Positions 36,855 to 45,169 of a stretch of DNA of 64,000 nucleotides are shown here, piece by piece. A program made the position numbers and the translations under genes. Numbering within the stretch: position 1 is the first letter of the stretch; each line of letters begins with the position of its first letter. The notes under the pieces are model-generated. The model was not told where the DNA came from and made no database searches. It was given only the letters and a program-made list of their open reading frames with translations. This stretch comes from Methylacidiphilum sp. Yel (GTDB lineage Bacteria; Verrucomicrobiota; Verrucomicrobiia; Methylacidiphilales; Methylacidiphilaceae), in contig NZ_LXQB01000023.1 of the NCBI RefSeq assembly GCF_004421185.1, positions 1 to 64,000 of the forward strand, given 5' to 3'.

Positions 36855-37727
36855 TTATGACAAAGGCAAAGCAAATGAGGGGGAAGCAAAAAGTTTATGC
36901 GCAAAAACATCCAGTGGCAGATCTAGCTGTTTTATGTTTTGTTCGATAAGAAACCGCGTTTCGTTTTTTGTTAGGGGACTAGTAAGAACTGCCCAGTGAG
37001 CAGCAGAAGATCTTTTAATGATCTGTCTGGCCCATGTCCTTTCGATTTGGCTTTGGAACCGGCAACCTAAAAAAAGAAAATGCTTGTCTTTTCTTAATTC
37101 CTTTATCAGATCTGGAATAGGAGTCTGGATGTCTATTTCTGTCAAGACTTCAACATAGTCTGAATCAGATATTATGAAATTTTTTTGAGGTTTTACTGAG
37201 CCTAGTGGCTTGTAAAGGACGGTTTGCCATACAAAGGCTGCGTCCATTCCAACCTCCCTGTCTTTCCAATCGTAAGCTTTTACCCAGTTCCCAGGGTATT
37301 CTGCCTGACTTACTCCTTGAATCTGTCCCCAAGATTGCCTTTCTTCTCTCAAAGCAACGCTAAAAGAAGCATCATACCAAACATCCACCACCAGGGGAAG
37401 TTGGGGGATTCGAGCCACCCATCGTTGCAGATCGTTTGGTTCCAACTCAGCATCAAATATCTGGCTTAAAAGAGTTTTTAATGTTTTTCTATGCCTATAA
37501 TTTTCAATGTACTGGCTGGCACTCCAAAGGTTTTTTCTTATTCTGGAAGGGACTGCAACCAATGCAGCTAGTCTTTCAGCAAGCATTTCAGGACTTTGAG
37601 GAACAGATTCTGCGTTCTTGCTAAATCCTAAAATACCCGGTCCTAGGAATGGAACGACTTTCCCCAATGCCATAAATGCTACAATCTCTTCTAGATCCCT
37701 TTCAATTTTGTTCGTTTCATTTTCCAT
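36855..37727 (-). CDS. SIR2-like domain protein in the nif operon
   Basis: A 290-residue protein with a SIR2-like (NAD-binding) fold. LGKVVPFLGPGILG (about residues 22-35) matches the glycine-rich NAD loop, and VVDVWYDASFSVAL corresponds to the T-T-N-x-D region of such domains, though the T-T-N is replaced. KHFLFLGCRFQSQIERTW near residue 226 matches the family's late strand and helix. Deacetylase activity is unlikely to be conventional. It overlaps the start of the small upstream gene's end by 11 bases and precedes nifW, so it belongs to the nif transcript; its role in nitrogen fixation is unknown. Confidence 0.7.
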   Translation of the reverse strand: MENETNKIERDLEEIVAFMALGKVVPFLGPGILGFSKNAESVPQSPEMLAERLAALVAVPSRIRKNLWSASQYIENYRHRKTLKTLLSQIFDAELEPNDLQRWVARIPQLPLVVDVWYDASFSVALREERQSWGQIQGVSQAEYPGNWVKAYDWKDREVGMDAAFVWQTVLYKPLGSVKPQKNFIISDSDYVEVLTEIDIQTPIPDLIKELRKDKHFLFLGCRFQSQIERTWARQIIKRSSAAHWAVLTSPLTKNETRFLIEQNIKQLDLPLDVFAHKLFASPSFALPLS

Positions 37728-37941
37728 CGGTTTCCTTTTCCTTTTTCAGCTTTTCTAAATATTCCCTCGAAAGCCTGAAAATACCTCTCCCACCAGACAA
37801 GGCTTGGAATTTATCCCCAGCTTTTCCCCAAAGAAAGTAAAACCAGTCTTGTGCCGATACATTGAAAGGTCTTTCAGAAATCTCCCTTACCCCACCATCC
37901 GGCCCAAATCGCACATGAACTATAAGAGGTCGTTCATTCAT
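37717..37941 (-). CDS. Small nif-operon protein of unknown function
   Basis: A 74-residue protein that I do not recognise. It contains a beta-type N-terminus (LIVHVRFGPDGGVREI), a Trp/Phe-rich middle (DWFYFLWGKAGDKF) and a Lys/Glu-rich C-terminal helix. It lies 13 bases after the DegT-like gene and overlaps the SIR2-like gene by 11 bases, which makes translation likely and ties it to the nif transcript. It is not NifT, which lies two genes upstream. Confidence 0.65.
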   Translation of the reverse strand: MNERPLIVHVRFGPDGGVREISERPFNVSAQDWFYFLWGKAGDKFQALSGGRGIFRLSREYLEKLKKEKETDGK

Positions 37942-37954
37942 CGTAGCTCTCTTT

Positions 37955-39103
37955 TCAGTAAATAGCGGCTCCAGCCCCTACATTCAAGGAAGCATCCTTA
38001 AGGGTTTTGACAATACAAGCAACTTGTTCAAAATCTAATAGCCCATGGAAAGGCAAGGCGATGGTTCTATCGGCTACTCGTTCGCTCATCGGCAACATCC
38101 CCTTATACACCCCACTTTCCATTGCCCAACTAGAGGTATGCAAAGGATAACAATAAGGAAAAGCTTCTATATTCTCCCGTTTTAGATCTTCAATAATAGC
38201 ATCTCTGCTAGATCGGGAAAACCTTGTACCCAAATGTACAACATAAGTAAACCAATGAACCTCCGTAGCTTCTGGTGAAACATAGGGATCTTTTATTCCC
38301 TCAAAACCACAGAGAAGCTGCGTATAAAATGCTTCTACATCCTTTCTTTTTTGTAAAATAGTATCGATTCTATTCAATTGAGCTAAACCAAGAGCAGCTT
38401 CTAGATTGCTCATCGAACAACCTAAAGAAGGTAGTCTTGATTTGACAACTGATTTTCTTTCCTCAGCCGTTCTCTCTCTCATCATTCTAAGGTGAAAGGC
38501 GAGTTCCTCTGAATCCGTCACCACCATGGCTCCCCTGCCTGTCAGAAGAGCTGAAGGTTGTGAAAAATCGAAAATCGATAGGATGCCAAAGGAACCGACA
38601 ATTTTGCCTTGATAAACCGATCCAATCGATTCGGTTGCATCCTCTATCAGATAAAGAGAATTTTCCTTTGCTATTTTTTCTAGTGCGGACCAATTGGCAG
38701 GATGACCATTTGGGTTCAATCCAACGAGCGCTTTGGTCTTTGGGCTCAGAGCTTTTACTATTTTTGCTGGATCAATTTCCATAGACCAATAATCGATGTC
38801 CACATACTTCGGGGTAAGCTCTGCCCAAAGCAAAACCTGACCAAGATCCCGCCAAGATGCGGCTGAAAGAATAACTTCACTCCCTTTCTTTAAGCCAAGA
38901 GCCTTTAAACAGAGGAAAAAAGCAACTTTAGAACTGCAAAAACTAACGCCAAATTTTCTGCTAACATACTGTGTAAAACTTCTTTCAAATAATTCTATTT
39001 CAGATCCTTCGCTAAGTTCATTTGAGCTAAGGATCCGATACAACACCTCTAGCTCTTGATTGGTCATATCAGGATCTGAAAACTTTATCGATTTTGCCTT
39101 CAT
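37955..39103 (-). CDS. DegT/DnrJ/EryC1-fold protein lacking the PLP lysine
   Basis: A 382-residue protein of the DegT/DnrJ/EryC1/StrS aminotransferase fold, encoded between nifT and the small nif gene. The N-terminal core and LYLIEDATESIGSVYQGK (family cofactor-binding Asp region) are normal. The segment that should carry the Schiff-base lysine reads FDFSQPSALLTGRGAMVV; aligned to the usual F-S-F-x-x-x-K-x-L-x-T-G, the lysine is Ser. It therefore is not expected to transaminate. ATG at 39103 is preferred over an upstream TTG. A regulatory or binding role in nitrogen fixation is possible. Confidence 0.8.
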   Translation of the reverse strand: MKAKSIKFSDPDMTNQELEVLYRILSSNELSEGSEIELFERSFTQYVSRKFGVSFCSSKVAFFLCLKALGLKKGSEVILSAASWRDLGQVLLWAELTPKYVDIDYWSMEIDPAKIVKALSPKTKALVGLNPNGHPANWSALEKIAKENSLYLIEDATESIGSVYQGKIVGSFGILSIFDFSQPSALLTGRGAMVVTDSEELAFHLRMMRERTAEERKSVVKSRLPSLGCSMSNLEAALGLAQLNRIDTILQKRKDVEAFYTQLLCGFEGIKDPYVSPEATEVHWFTYVVHLGTRFSRSSRDAIIEDLKRENIEAFPYCYPLHTSSWAMESGVYKGMLPMSERVADRTIALPFHGLLDFEQVACIVKTLKDASLNVGAGAAIY

Positions 39104-39135
39104 TATTTTTCTCAAGAAATACAAAGTCCAAGGAT

Positions 39136-39345
39136 TTAGCCTTCAATCTTTCGCGCTTCCAGGGTTATAGGCAATTTTGTATCTGGAGGCATTTCAGGCA
39201 GAAGAAATTTCATCCCATTGGCAAGTGTAACAACGCCTCCAAACAACTCTTTTTTGTCAGAGCTGATGATCGGTTCCTCCAAATCTTTTTTTGCGATATA
39301 AATCGTTATTTCACCAGCTTCCTTCTTTCTAAGCATGATTTTCAT
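39136..39345 (-). CDS. nifT: NifT/FixU family protein
   Basis: A 69-residue NifT, a small protein of unclear function found in most nif clusters. MKIMLRKKEAGEITIYIAKK and DLEEPI match the family's start almost exactly, and LANGMKFLLPEMP the middle. It is the first gene after a sigma-54 promoter (39372-39387). The leader predicted from that promoter is only about 16 bases and shows no strong Shine-Dalgarno. Confidence 0.92.
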   Translation of the reverse strand: MKIMLRKKEAGEITIYIAKKDLEEPIISSDKKELFGGVVTLANGMKFLLPEMPPDTKLPITLEARKIEG

Positions 39346-39371
39346 CGATAGAAGATTTCTTAGTTTTTGAT

Positions 39372-39387
39372 AGCAAGGAAGATGCCA
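39372..39387 (-). promoter_or_regulatory. Sigma-54 promoter of the nifT-fixABCX block
   Basis: On the minus strand TGGCATCTTCCTTGCT matches the -24/-12 consensus (TGGCAC-N5-TTGCW) with GG and GC at the exact spacing. Transcription would start near 39361, just ahead of nifT. A NifA-type site lies about 144 bases upstream of that start. Confidence 0.8.
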
Positions 39388-39497
39388 ACTTAAGCAAGAG
39401 GAAAAAACTTTTAAATCTCTCCATTAAGGAACAAACCCCTACATTCAACCACAACCTTAAGCTTGATACAGTCTCTTTTAGCTAATGAAGTTGCGAT

Positions 39498-39513
39498 TGT
39501 CGAAAAACAAACA
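39498..39513. promoter_or_regulatory. NifA upstream activator site for nifT
   Basis: TGTCGAAAAACAAACA fits TGT-N10-ACA, the NifA-binding pattern, at about -144 relative to the predicted nifT transcription start. The pattern is short and AT-rich, so the support comes mainly from its position. Confidence 0.6.
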
Positions 39514-39530
39514 ATTTTGTTTTTCTCAAC

Positions 39531-39860
39531 TCACTTAGCAACACTGAAACTTTCTCCACAACCACAACTTCCCGTCGCCTTCGGATTATTAAAAACGAAC
39601 CGTTCCTTAAAAGGATCCTTAATATAATCAAGCACAAGACCATCCAGCAGTTTGAAAGATTCCTTATCCACCACTAGTTTTCCCCCAGGAAAATCCCACA
39701 CAGTATCCTCCGATTCAATCTGCCGAACATAATCCAATCGATAAGAAAAACCAGCACAGCCTGAACGCACTACCGCCAGCCTTAAGGCAACAGAATCTTT
39801 TTTCCCCAACAACGCCTTCGCTAGCTTCTCCTGGGCGCTTTGGGTTATGGAAATAGCCAT
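39531..39860 (-). CDS. Nif-associated A-type iron-sulfur carrier (second of pair)
   Basis: A 109-residue HesB/IscA carrier. The three cysteines are in VRSGCAGFSY and GSCGCGESF. The start at 39860 is fixed by GGGAGG upstream of ATG; the longer open frame runs back into the preceding gene. It follows the other carrier by 28 bases on the same strand, downstream of a sigma-54 promoter. Closest in style to IscA proteins of nif clusters, it probably delivers clusters for nitrogenase maturation. Confidence 0.9.
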   Translation of the reverse strand: MAISITQSAQEKLAKALLGKKDSVALRLAVVRSGCAGFSYRLDYVRQIESEDTVWDFPGGKLVVDKESFKLLDGLVLDYIKDPFKERFVFNNPKATGSCGCGESFSVAK

Positions 39861-39888
39861 GGCAATCGCCTCCCTTTTTTGTTTGATT

Positions 39889-40290
39889 TTATGGAGTACA
39901 ATTTGCTGAAAACGAAGATCCGCAACTGCAGGTAGATCCCGCATTTGGATTATGGATGACAAAACGGGCACCCTCGAGATTTTCTTCATAATCGATCTGT
40001 GCACCTCTCAAGTACATATGACTCTGTGGATCGATCACAAGAGAAACTCCCCCCATTTCATAAAGGATATCCCCTTCTTCGATCTCTCGATCAAAGGCAA
40101 AATTATATTGGTAACCTGAGCAACCACCTCCAGTAATAAAAATTCTTAGCTTGAGTTCTTTGTCCCGCTCTTCCTCAATTAAGGATTTTATTTTTTGTAG
40201 GGCTGCTTCTGTTAGTTCAATACGCCGCCTTTGGTTTTCAGCTGCATTGTCCAAAAGGTCCTGGACACTTTTTTCCGAAGTTCTTTTCAT
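39889..40290 (-). CDS. Nif-associated A-type iron-sulfur carrier (first of pair)
   Basis: A 133-residue HesB/IscA/ErpA-type carrier with cysteines in [13 protein letters not shown] and STCSCGSSF and a 35-residue polar N-terminal extension. The start at 40290 is chosen because AGGAG lies 5 bases before that ATG. It is transcribed away from nifA, from a sigma-54 promoter whose predicted start leaves a leader of only about 13 bases that still contains the Shine-Dalgarno. A second carrier follows in the same transcript. Confidence 0.9.
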   Translation of the reverse strand: MKRTSEKSVQDLLDNAAENQRRRIELTEAALQKIKSLIEEERDKELKLRIFITGGGCSGYQYNFAFDREIEEGDILYEMGGVSLVIDPQSHMYLRGAQIDYEENLEGARFVIHNPNAGSTCSCGSSFSANCTP

Positions 40291-40313
40291 ATGTTCTCCT
40301 TTTTCTTTTTTTG

Positions 40314-40329
40314 AGCATGAATCATGCCA
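40314..40329 (-). promoter_or_regulatory. Sigma-54 promoter of the iscA pair
   Basis: On the minus strand TGGCATGATTCATGCT has GG and GC at the -24/-12 spacing; the T-T before GC is A-T here, so it is a slightly weaker match. The predicted start near 40303 lies just upstream of the carrier gene. No TGT-N10-ACA site was found near it. Confidence 0.65.
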
Positions 40330-40401
40330 AAAGTTCCTATGCGAATGGACTTGCGTTTCTAAAAATTGAGTACCTTGGTTGAGCAATTATGACAATTTAT
40401 A

Positions 40402-40417
40402 TGGCACAGCCTTTGCT
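40402..40417 (+). promoter_or_regulatory. Sigma-54 promoter of nifA
   Basis: TGGCACAGCCTTTGCT is an almost perfect -24/-12 element. The predicted start near 40428 gives a 28-base leader to nifA. No NifA or NtrC site was seen in the 100 bases upstream. The promoter makes nifA itself sigma-54 dependent, either autoactivated or under another enhancer-binding protein. Confidence 0.8.
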
Positions 40418-40455
40418 TTAAAAAAAAGAAAGCTCCCCAATCGAATTCAAGGATC

Positions 40456-42045
40456 ATGAAAAAAAATGGTGAATTGGTTACCATCTATGAAATCAGCAAA
40501 ATACTGGCTTCTTCGCATTCTCAATTAGAAAAGTTATTAAGAGAATCTTTAAAAATTTTAAGTTTAAATTTAAAATTGCTTAGAACGGTAATATTTATCA
40601 AAGAAGCTCAAAATCCTCAGATTTTAGCCTCTTATGGAATATTCGACCCCCTGGAGCATACTTCATTTTACCAATCCTTTATTGAACAGATCTTTAAAAA
40701 TGGGTTTCCTGTTGTCATTCCAGATCTCTATGCAGAGCTTTACTCCAATGAGGAAATCAAGCCCAATGAGTGCGCAGAAAACCCTCTTTCTCTTTTTTGC
40801 ATCCCAATCCGATCCGAAAGAGAATGTTTAGGCGTTTTGGTTTGTGACAGAAAAAGGGAATCAGCGCTTGATTCCCTTTCAGAAACTACTCAAATTCTTA
40901 GTTTAGCTGCTAATCTTTTTGGGCAAAAAATAAAACTCTGCATGGAGGGCTCCTTGTCCCAAGAGGCTCAAGAGAAGTTAGAAGCTAGTTCCTATCGTTT
41001 TAAACACGACGCATTTAAGACAAGAAATGCCAACGGAGTTATAGGCCAGAGCAAGCAGATGCAAGCCGTGCTAGATCTTGTCTATCATGTAGCTCCCTCT
41101 CGTTCTACTGTTTTACTTCGTGGAGAAAGCGGCACAGGAAAAGAGGTGATTGCCCGTACAATTCATTATCTCAGTCCTAGAAAAGAGGGGCCTTTTATTA
41201 AAGTAAACTGTTCTGCTCTGCCAGAAACCCTCCTTGAATCAGAACTTTTCGGTCATGAAAAAGGAGCTTTTACCGGCGCCCTTTTCGAAAGAAAAGGTCG
41301 GTTCGAACTGGCCCATGGCGGCACCTTATTCCTGGACGAAATAGGGGATATATCACCGGCTGTTCAAGTGAAGCTGCTACGGGTCCTCCAAGAAAGAGAA
41401 TTTGAAAGAGTGGGAGGGAACAAAACGATTCGAGTGGATGTTAGGGTCATCACGGCCACAAACAAAAATCTTGAAGATGCTGTGCTTAAAGGAGAATTTC
41501 GAGCCGATCTTTATTTTCGGATAAACGTGGTTTCTATCTTTCTGCCGCCTTTACGAGAGCGAAAAGAAGATATCCCTCTGTTGGCCGAGCATATTTTGAA
41601 CAAAATCGGGAAGGATTTGAATAGAAAATTAAAAATTACTCCTGAAGCCCTTAATCTTTTAATCAATTGTCATTGGCCAGGGAATGTAAGGGAATTAGAA
41701 AATTGTCTGGAAAGAGCCGCAACCAATTCAAAGAATAACTGGATTGAAGAACTGGACGTTGCCTGCCGTAGAAACCAATGTTCCTCTCCCATTTTATGGA
41801 AAAAAGATTTACATGTGGTCTCCACCCCCATCATCTCTTCTACCGAAGAGACTTTTCACAAAGAAGAACCCCATAGATCTTCTTTTTACAGTCCATTGGT
41901 ATCTGATGATCCTAAGGAAAAAATCATTCAAGCAATGGAAAAATGTGGTTGGGTACAAGCTAAAGCAGCACGTCTGCTAAACATTACCCCCAGACAGCTT
42001 GGTTATGCTCTGAAAAAATACGGAATAGCAATCAAAAAATTCTAA
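40456..42045 (+). CDS. nifA: Nif-specific sigma-54-dependent activator NifA
   Basis: A 529-residue enhancer-binding protein. The N-terminal GAF domain spans about 15-165; the AAA+ domain (about 195-425) has Walker [12 protein letters not shown], the sigma-54 contact loop GAFTGA and Walker B LFLDEIGD; the C-terminal Fis-type helix-turn-helix is [20 protein letters not shown]. From the end of the AAA+ domain into the linker runs C-X11-C-X19-C-X4-C, identical in spacing to the metal/oxygen-sensing motif of rhizobial NifA. AAGGA precedes ATG. It is expected to activate all the sigma-54 promoters in this window when oxygen is low. No nifL is present. Confidence 0.95.
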   Translation: MKKNGELVTIYEISKILASSHSQLEKLLRESLKILSLNLKLLRTVIFIKEAQNPQILASYGIFDPLEHTSFYQSFIEQIFKNGFPVVIPDLYAELYSNEEIKPNECAENPLSLFCIPIRSERECLGVLVCDRKRESALDSLSETTQILSLAANLFGQKIKLCMEGSLSQEAQEKLEASSYRFKHDAFKTRNANGVIGQSKQMQAVLDLVYHVAPSRSTVLLRGESGTGKEVIARTIHYLSPRKEGPFIKVNCSALPETLLESELFGHEKGAFTGALFERKGRFELAHGGTLFLDEIGDISPAVQVKLLRVLQEREFERVGGNKTIRVDVRVITATNKNLEDAVLKGEFRADLYFRINVVSIFLPPLRERKEDIPLLAEHILNKIGKDLNRKLKITPEALNLLINCHWPGNVRELENCLERAATNSKNNWIEELDVACRRNQCSSPILWKKDLHVVSTPIISSTEETFHKEEPHRSSFYSPLVSDDPKEKIIQAMEKCGWVQAKAARLLNITPRQLGYALKKYGIAIKKF

Positions 42046-42218
42046 ATAAAGAAAGGTTCATTTGCCTAGAGATAAAAGAGCCTGCTATCATTACCATGAT
42101 AATTATGCTCCCAAAAGATGTCTTCTTTCCTCATCTACAAGCAAATCAGCGCTTTAGAGTAGTTCTAGCATCAAAACTAACTGTATAGAAAGGGGGAAAA
42201 AAAGAACTAACTCTTTAC

Positions 42219-43076
42219 TCAGCGCTCTATCGGAGCGCCCACCTTGTTCCCCCATTCCGTCCAGGAACCGTCATAATTTTTTACATTTTTATGACCCAAT
42301 AAGTACTTCAATACAAACCAGGTATGGCTAGAACGCTCGCCTATGCGACAATATACGACTGTTTCTTTTTCAGGATCTAATCCAGCTTGTTTTTCATAAA
42401 TGTCTCGCAGCTCAGCAATAGATTTAAATGTGCCGTCTTCTTTTACCGCCGTTTTCCAAGGAACACTTTTGGCCCCTGGAATGTGACCTCCACGTAACAC
42501 CCCTTCTTGTGGATATTCAGGCATGTGAAGAAGCTCTCCAGAATATTCCCCTGGACTACGTACATCAATCAGCGGACCCTTCGCCTTTAAAAAATCGAGC
42601 ACGCCATTATAAAAGATCCGAATGTCTTCATCCATTCTTTTGGAGGGGACTGGATAATGAGTCCTTTCAAAAGAAGGTTTTTCTTTCGTTAGAGGAAGAC
42701 CGAGTTTAATCCATTTGTCTCGGCCCCCATTAAGGATTTTCGATTTTTTATGATCAAACAATTCAAAGGCCCACAGCGCATAACAAGCCCACCAGTTAGA
42801 TTTATCCCCATAAAATATACAGGTCGTATGAGGAGTTATGCCATTACGGGAACAAAGTTCAGCAAACTTTTCCGCAGAAATATAATCACGAATGATTGGG
42901 TCTTGTAAATCCTTGCGCCAATCGATATGTACGGCTCCAGGAATATGTCCCGTATCATAAAGCAACACGTCTTCGTTGCTTTCAATAATCCGAATATCCG
43001 GAGCAAGAGAATTTAAATTTTGCGCAAGCCATTCTATTTCTACTATCTTCTCCTCAAACACATAACCAGTACTCAT
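42219..43076 (-). CDS. Two-domain thiosulfate sulfurtransferase (rhodanese)
   Basis: A 285-residue tandem rhodanese. The N-terminal domain (about 20-145) lacks the catalytic Cys; the C-terminal domain (about 165-280) carries it in [14 protein letters not shown], the SseA-type active-site loop. It transfers sulfane sulfur to cyanide or another thiophile. As the last gene of the nifB block, directly after nifQ, it matches the nifQ-rhdN arrangement of Azotobacter and may supply sulfur for cofactor or Fe-S assembly. On the minus strand the gene ends in a small GCGCT/AGCGC stem with a T run 17 bases further on, a weak terminator candidate. Confidence 0.9.
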   Translation of the reverse strand: MSTGYVFEEKIVEIEWLAQNLNSLAPDIRIIESNEDVLLYDTGHIPGAVHIDWRKDLQDPIIRDYISAEKFAELCSRNGITPHTTCIFYGDKSNWWACYALWAFELFDHKKSKILNGGRDKWIKLGLPLTKEKPSFERTHYPVPSKRMDEDIRIFYNGVLDFLKAKGPLIDVRSPGEYSGELLHMPEYPQEGVLRGGHIPGAKSVPWKTAVKEDGTFKSIAELRDIYEKQAGLDPEKETVVYCRIGERSSHTWFVLKYLLGHKNVKNYDGSWTEWGNKVGAPIER

Positions 43077-43110
43077 AAGCTACCTCCATTCCATATTATT
43101 GGGTTGTTTC

Positions 43111-43680
43111 TCATTCTGGACCATAACAAAGCGGTCTATCCAAACAGTCTTTACAATTTGGAGCTTTACATACAAAGATTCCTTCTTCTTCGCATAATTT
43201 TCTATAAAAATATTTCTTCCAGCGCATATCTTCTCTATTGGAGCTGAAAAGAGGAAGAAAAAAAGCTTCTAAGATTCTCCCAAGCTCTTTTCTACTCTCT
43301 AAGCCAAGATCCTGCCAAAGATGATTGTCTCCCAGAGAGGCCGTTGCAAGGAGGTGGGCTATCCACAAGGATACCTCCCCAAAATAATTGCGGTAACGAA
43401 GAAACAATTGAACAAGCATTTTGTGTTCTTCGTACAGCTCTAGATAAGTCCCTAAATTGCCATCCCTGGAACAAATCAGATTCATTTCAAAAAAAACTGC
43501 CATTTTTGATAGTTCTTCTTTTGGCAAACCAAGACCAGGAATAAATGGATCACTATTTGCAGAACCAAATTTCCACAGGACATAATCAACGCTCTTCTTC
43601 AAGAGTCGCAGGAGATTGTAAGGAATATCACAGTCTTTCTTTTTTAAAGGTTGATTTTGTAGACATATATCCATCATCAT
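43111..43680 (-). CDS. nifQ: Molybdenum-processing protein NifQ
   Basis: A 189-residue NifQ, an iron-sulfur protein that donates molybdenum for FeMo-cofactor synthesis on NifEN. The diagnostic C-X4-C-X2-C-X5-C motif is intact near the C-terminus (CKAPNCKDCLDRPLC). The rest is helical with LFLRYRNYFGEVSLWIAHLLA. It lies 36 bases after nifS and 34 bases before the rhodanese gene. Confidence 0.92.
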   Translation of the reverse strand: MMMDICLQNQPLKKKDCDIPYNLLRLLKKSVDYVLWKFGSANSDPFIPGLGLPKEELSKMAVFFEMNLICSRDGNLGTYLELYEEHKMLVQLFLRYRNYFGEVSLWIAHLLATASLGDNHLWQDLGLESRKELGRILEAFFLPLFSSNREDMRWKKYFYRKLCEEEGIFVCKAPNCKDCLDRPLCYGPE

Positions 43681-43716
43681 AAGCTTCTTTCAAACATTGA
43701 GCATTTATTATGCCAT

Positions 43717-44913
43717 TTATAGGAGCATGGAAGGCTGTTCTTTTTTCACTTCACTGCCGTTACTGAAAGCTGCTACACTAAAAAAAGAGAAAAGGGCTTG
43801 AAGAAAAAATTCGATTTCTTCTTGAGTCGTTTCAATACCCAGAGAAATTCTTAAAGCCGAAGCGGCTTCTTTTCGATCAAATCCCATAGCTAAAAGCACA
43901 TGCGAAGGTTCTTGGCTGCCGCTCATACAAGCTGAGCCTGTAGAAACAGCAATCCCCTTCTGGTCAAGATAATTCAATAGCTCTTCAGAGTCGGTTCCTG
44001 AAAAAATGATGTTCGATGTATTCCAAATTCGACTATTGTTTTTTGCAACAATAACAATCCCAGGCAATTCCTGTTCAATTGTTTGTTCCATCCAGTCACG
44101 TAATTTTTGGATCCTACCACTCTGTCTCATTATCTTTGATTCTGCAAGTTCACAGGCTTTCGCCATTCCCACAATCCCAGCAACATTTTCCGTTCCTCCT
44201 CTTTTATTTCTTTCCTGATGTCCAGGAATCAAAGGAGCAAGAGGAAGTCCCTTTCTTACATAAAGCACTCCAATGCCCTTCGGCCCATAGCATTTATGGG
44301 CAGAAAATGAAAACAAATCTACTCCAAGCTCTGCTAGATGGATCTTTATTTTACCCACGACCTGAGCACCATCCACATGAAAAAGTATCCCTTTGGCTTT
44401 GGCTATTCGGCTGATCTGTTCAATTGGAAAAAGCACCCCTGTTTCATTATTAGCCCACAGAAGGCTAAGAATCCCAACAGAGCTATCCAGCGATTTTTCC
44501 AGTTGTTCAAGATTAAGCGAGCCATCTCTTTCAACAGGCAGGATAGTAAACTGGACATTTTCTTTCTCTAAGAGCTTCATAAGACTGAAAACGGCCGGAT
44601 GTTCCACAGCCGAAATTACAATTTTATTTTTTTGCGCCCCAGCCAACAAAGCACCTCTTAAAGCCAATCCAATGCTTTCTGTACAACCGCTTGTAAAAAT
44701 GATTTCTTCAGTCCTTGTTCCAAGAAACTGTGCAATTTTCTTTCGGCAATTAAACAGGGCCTCTTTAGCTTCCTGTCCTTCCCGATGACTGCTTGAAGGA
44801 TTACCGAATTTTTCTTTTAGCCAGGGAAGCATCGCCTCATATACTTCCTCTAAAAGCGGTGTCGTGGCATTGTAATCTAAATAGACCCTATCCCTCTTTA
44901 TTAGCGTCTTCAT
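43717..44913 (-). CDS. nifS: Cysteine desulfurase NifS
   Basis: A 398-residue PLP enzyme that provides sulfur for nitrogenase Fe-S clusters. VYLDYNATTPLLEEV starts the fold, the PLP lysine is in FSFSAHKCYGPKGIGV, and the persulfide cysteine is in VSTGSACMSGSQEPSHVL. The length is standard for NifS. It overlaps nifZ by 26 bases. With no nifU in the window, the receiving scaffold is probably an A-type carrier or a housekeeping scaffold encoded elsewhere. Confidence 0.94.
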   Translation of the reverse strand: MKTLIKRDRVYLDYNATTPLLEEVYEAMLPWLKEKFGNPSSSHREGQEAKEALFNCRKKIAQFLGTRTEEIIFTSGCTESIGLALRGALLAGAQKNKIVISAVEHPAVFSLMKLLEKENVQFTILPVERDGSLNLEQLEKSLDSSVGILSLLWANNETGVLFPIEQISRIAKAKGILFHVDGAQVVGKIKIHLAELGVDLFSFSAHKCYGPKGIGVLYVRKGLPLAPLIPGHQERNKRGGTENVAGIVGMAKACELAESKIMRQSGRIQKLRDWMEQTIEQELPGIVIVAKNNSRIWNTSNIIFSGTDSEELLNYLDQKGIAVSTGSACMSGSQEPSHVLLAMGFDRKEAASALRISLGIETTQEEIEFFLQALFSFFSVAAFSNGSEVKKEQPSMLL

Positions 44914-45169
44914 CGACTCTTTCTAATTCTTCGGCTTTCATTCCGACCAGATAACCTCTTTCGATAAAATCAACCCCATAAATATAGTATTTTTGTAGAA
45001 ATGTCCCGATACAGCTGACAAAACCAATTTCGCCCTTTTTAACCAAAATTTCTCCTATCTCTTTTCCAGGAAATGTTCCATCATTGCGAATATTTTTTCT
45101 ACTTCTAACCTTTTGGCCAAACTCAAATAGAGGCGGGCCATCAAGCTCATTGATGTCCTTCTCTTTCAT
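44888..45169 (-). CDS. nifZ: NifZ family protein
   Basis: A 93-residue NifZ, which assists P-cluster maturation in the MoFe protein. The family pattern FEFGQKVRSRKNIRNDGTFPG followed by GEIGFVSCIGTFLQ and YYIYGVDFIERG is present. It overlaps both neighbours (23 bases with the LRV protein gene, 26 with nifS), showing tight coupling in the operon. Confidence 0.92.
   Translation of the reverse strand: MKEKDINELDGPPLFEFGQKVRSRKNIRNDGTFPGKEIGEILVKKGEIGFVSCIGTFLQKYYIYGVDFIERGYLVGMKAEELERVDEDANKEG

Noticed and set aside
37717-37941. Identification of the 74-residue gene as nifT
   Set aside because: The true nifT is at 39136-39345 and carries the NifT hallmark; this protein has no such pattern.
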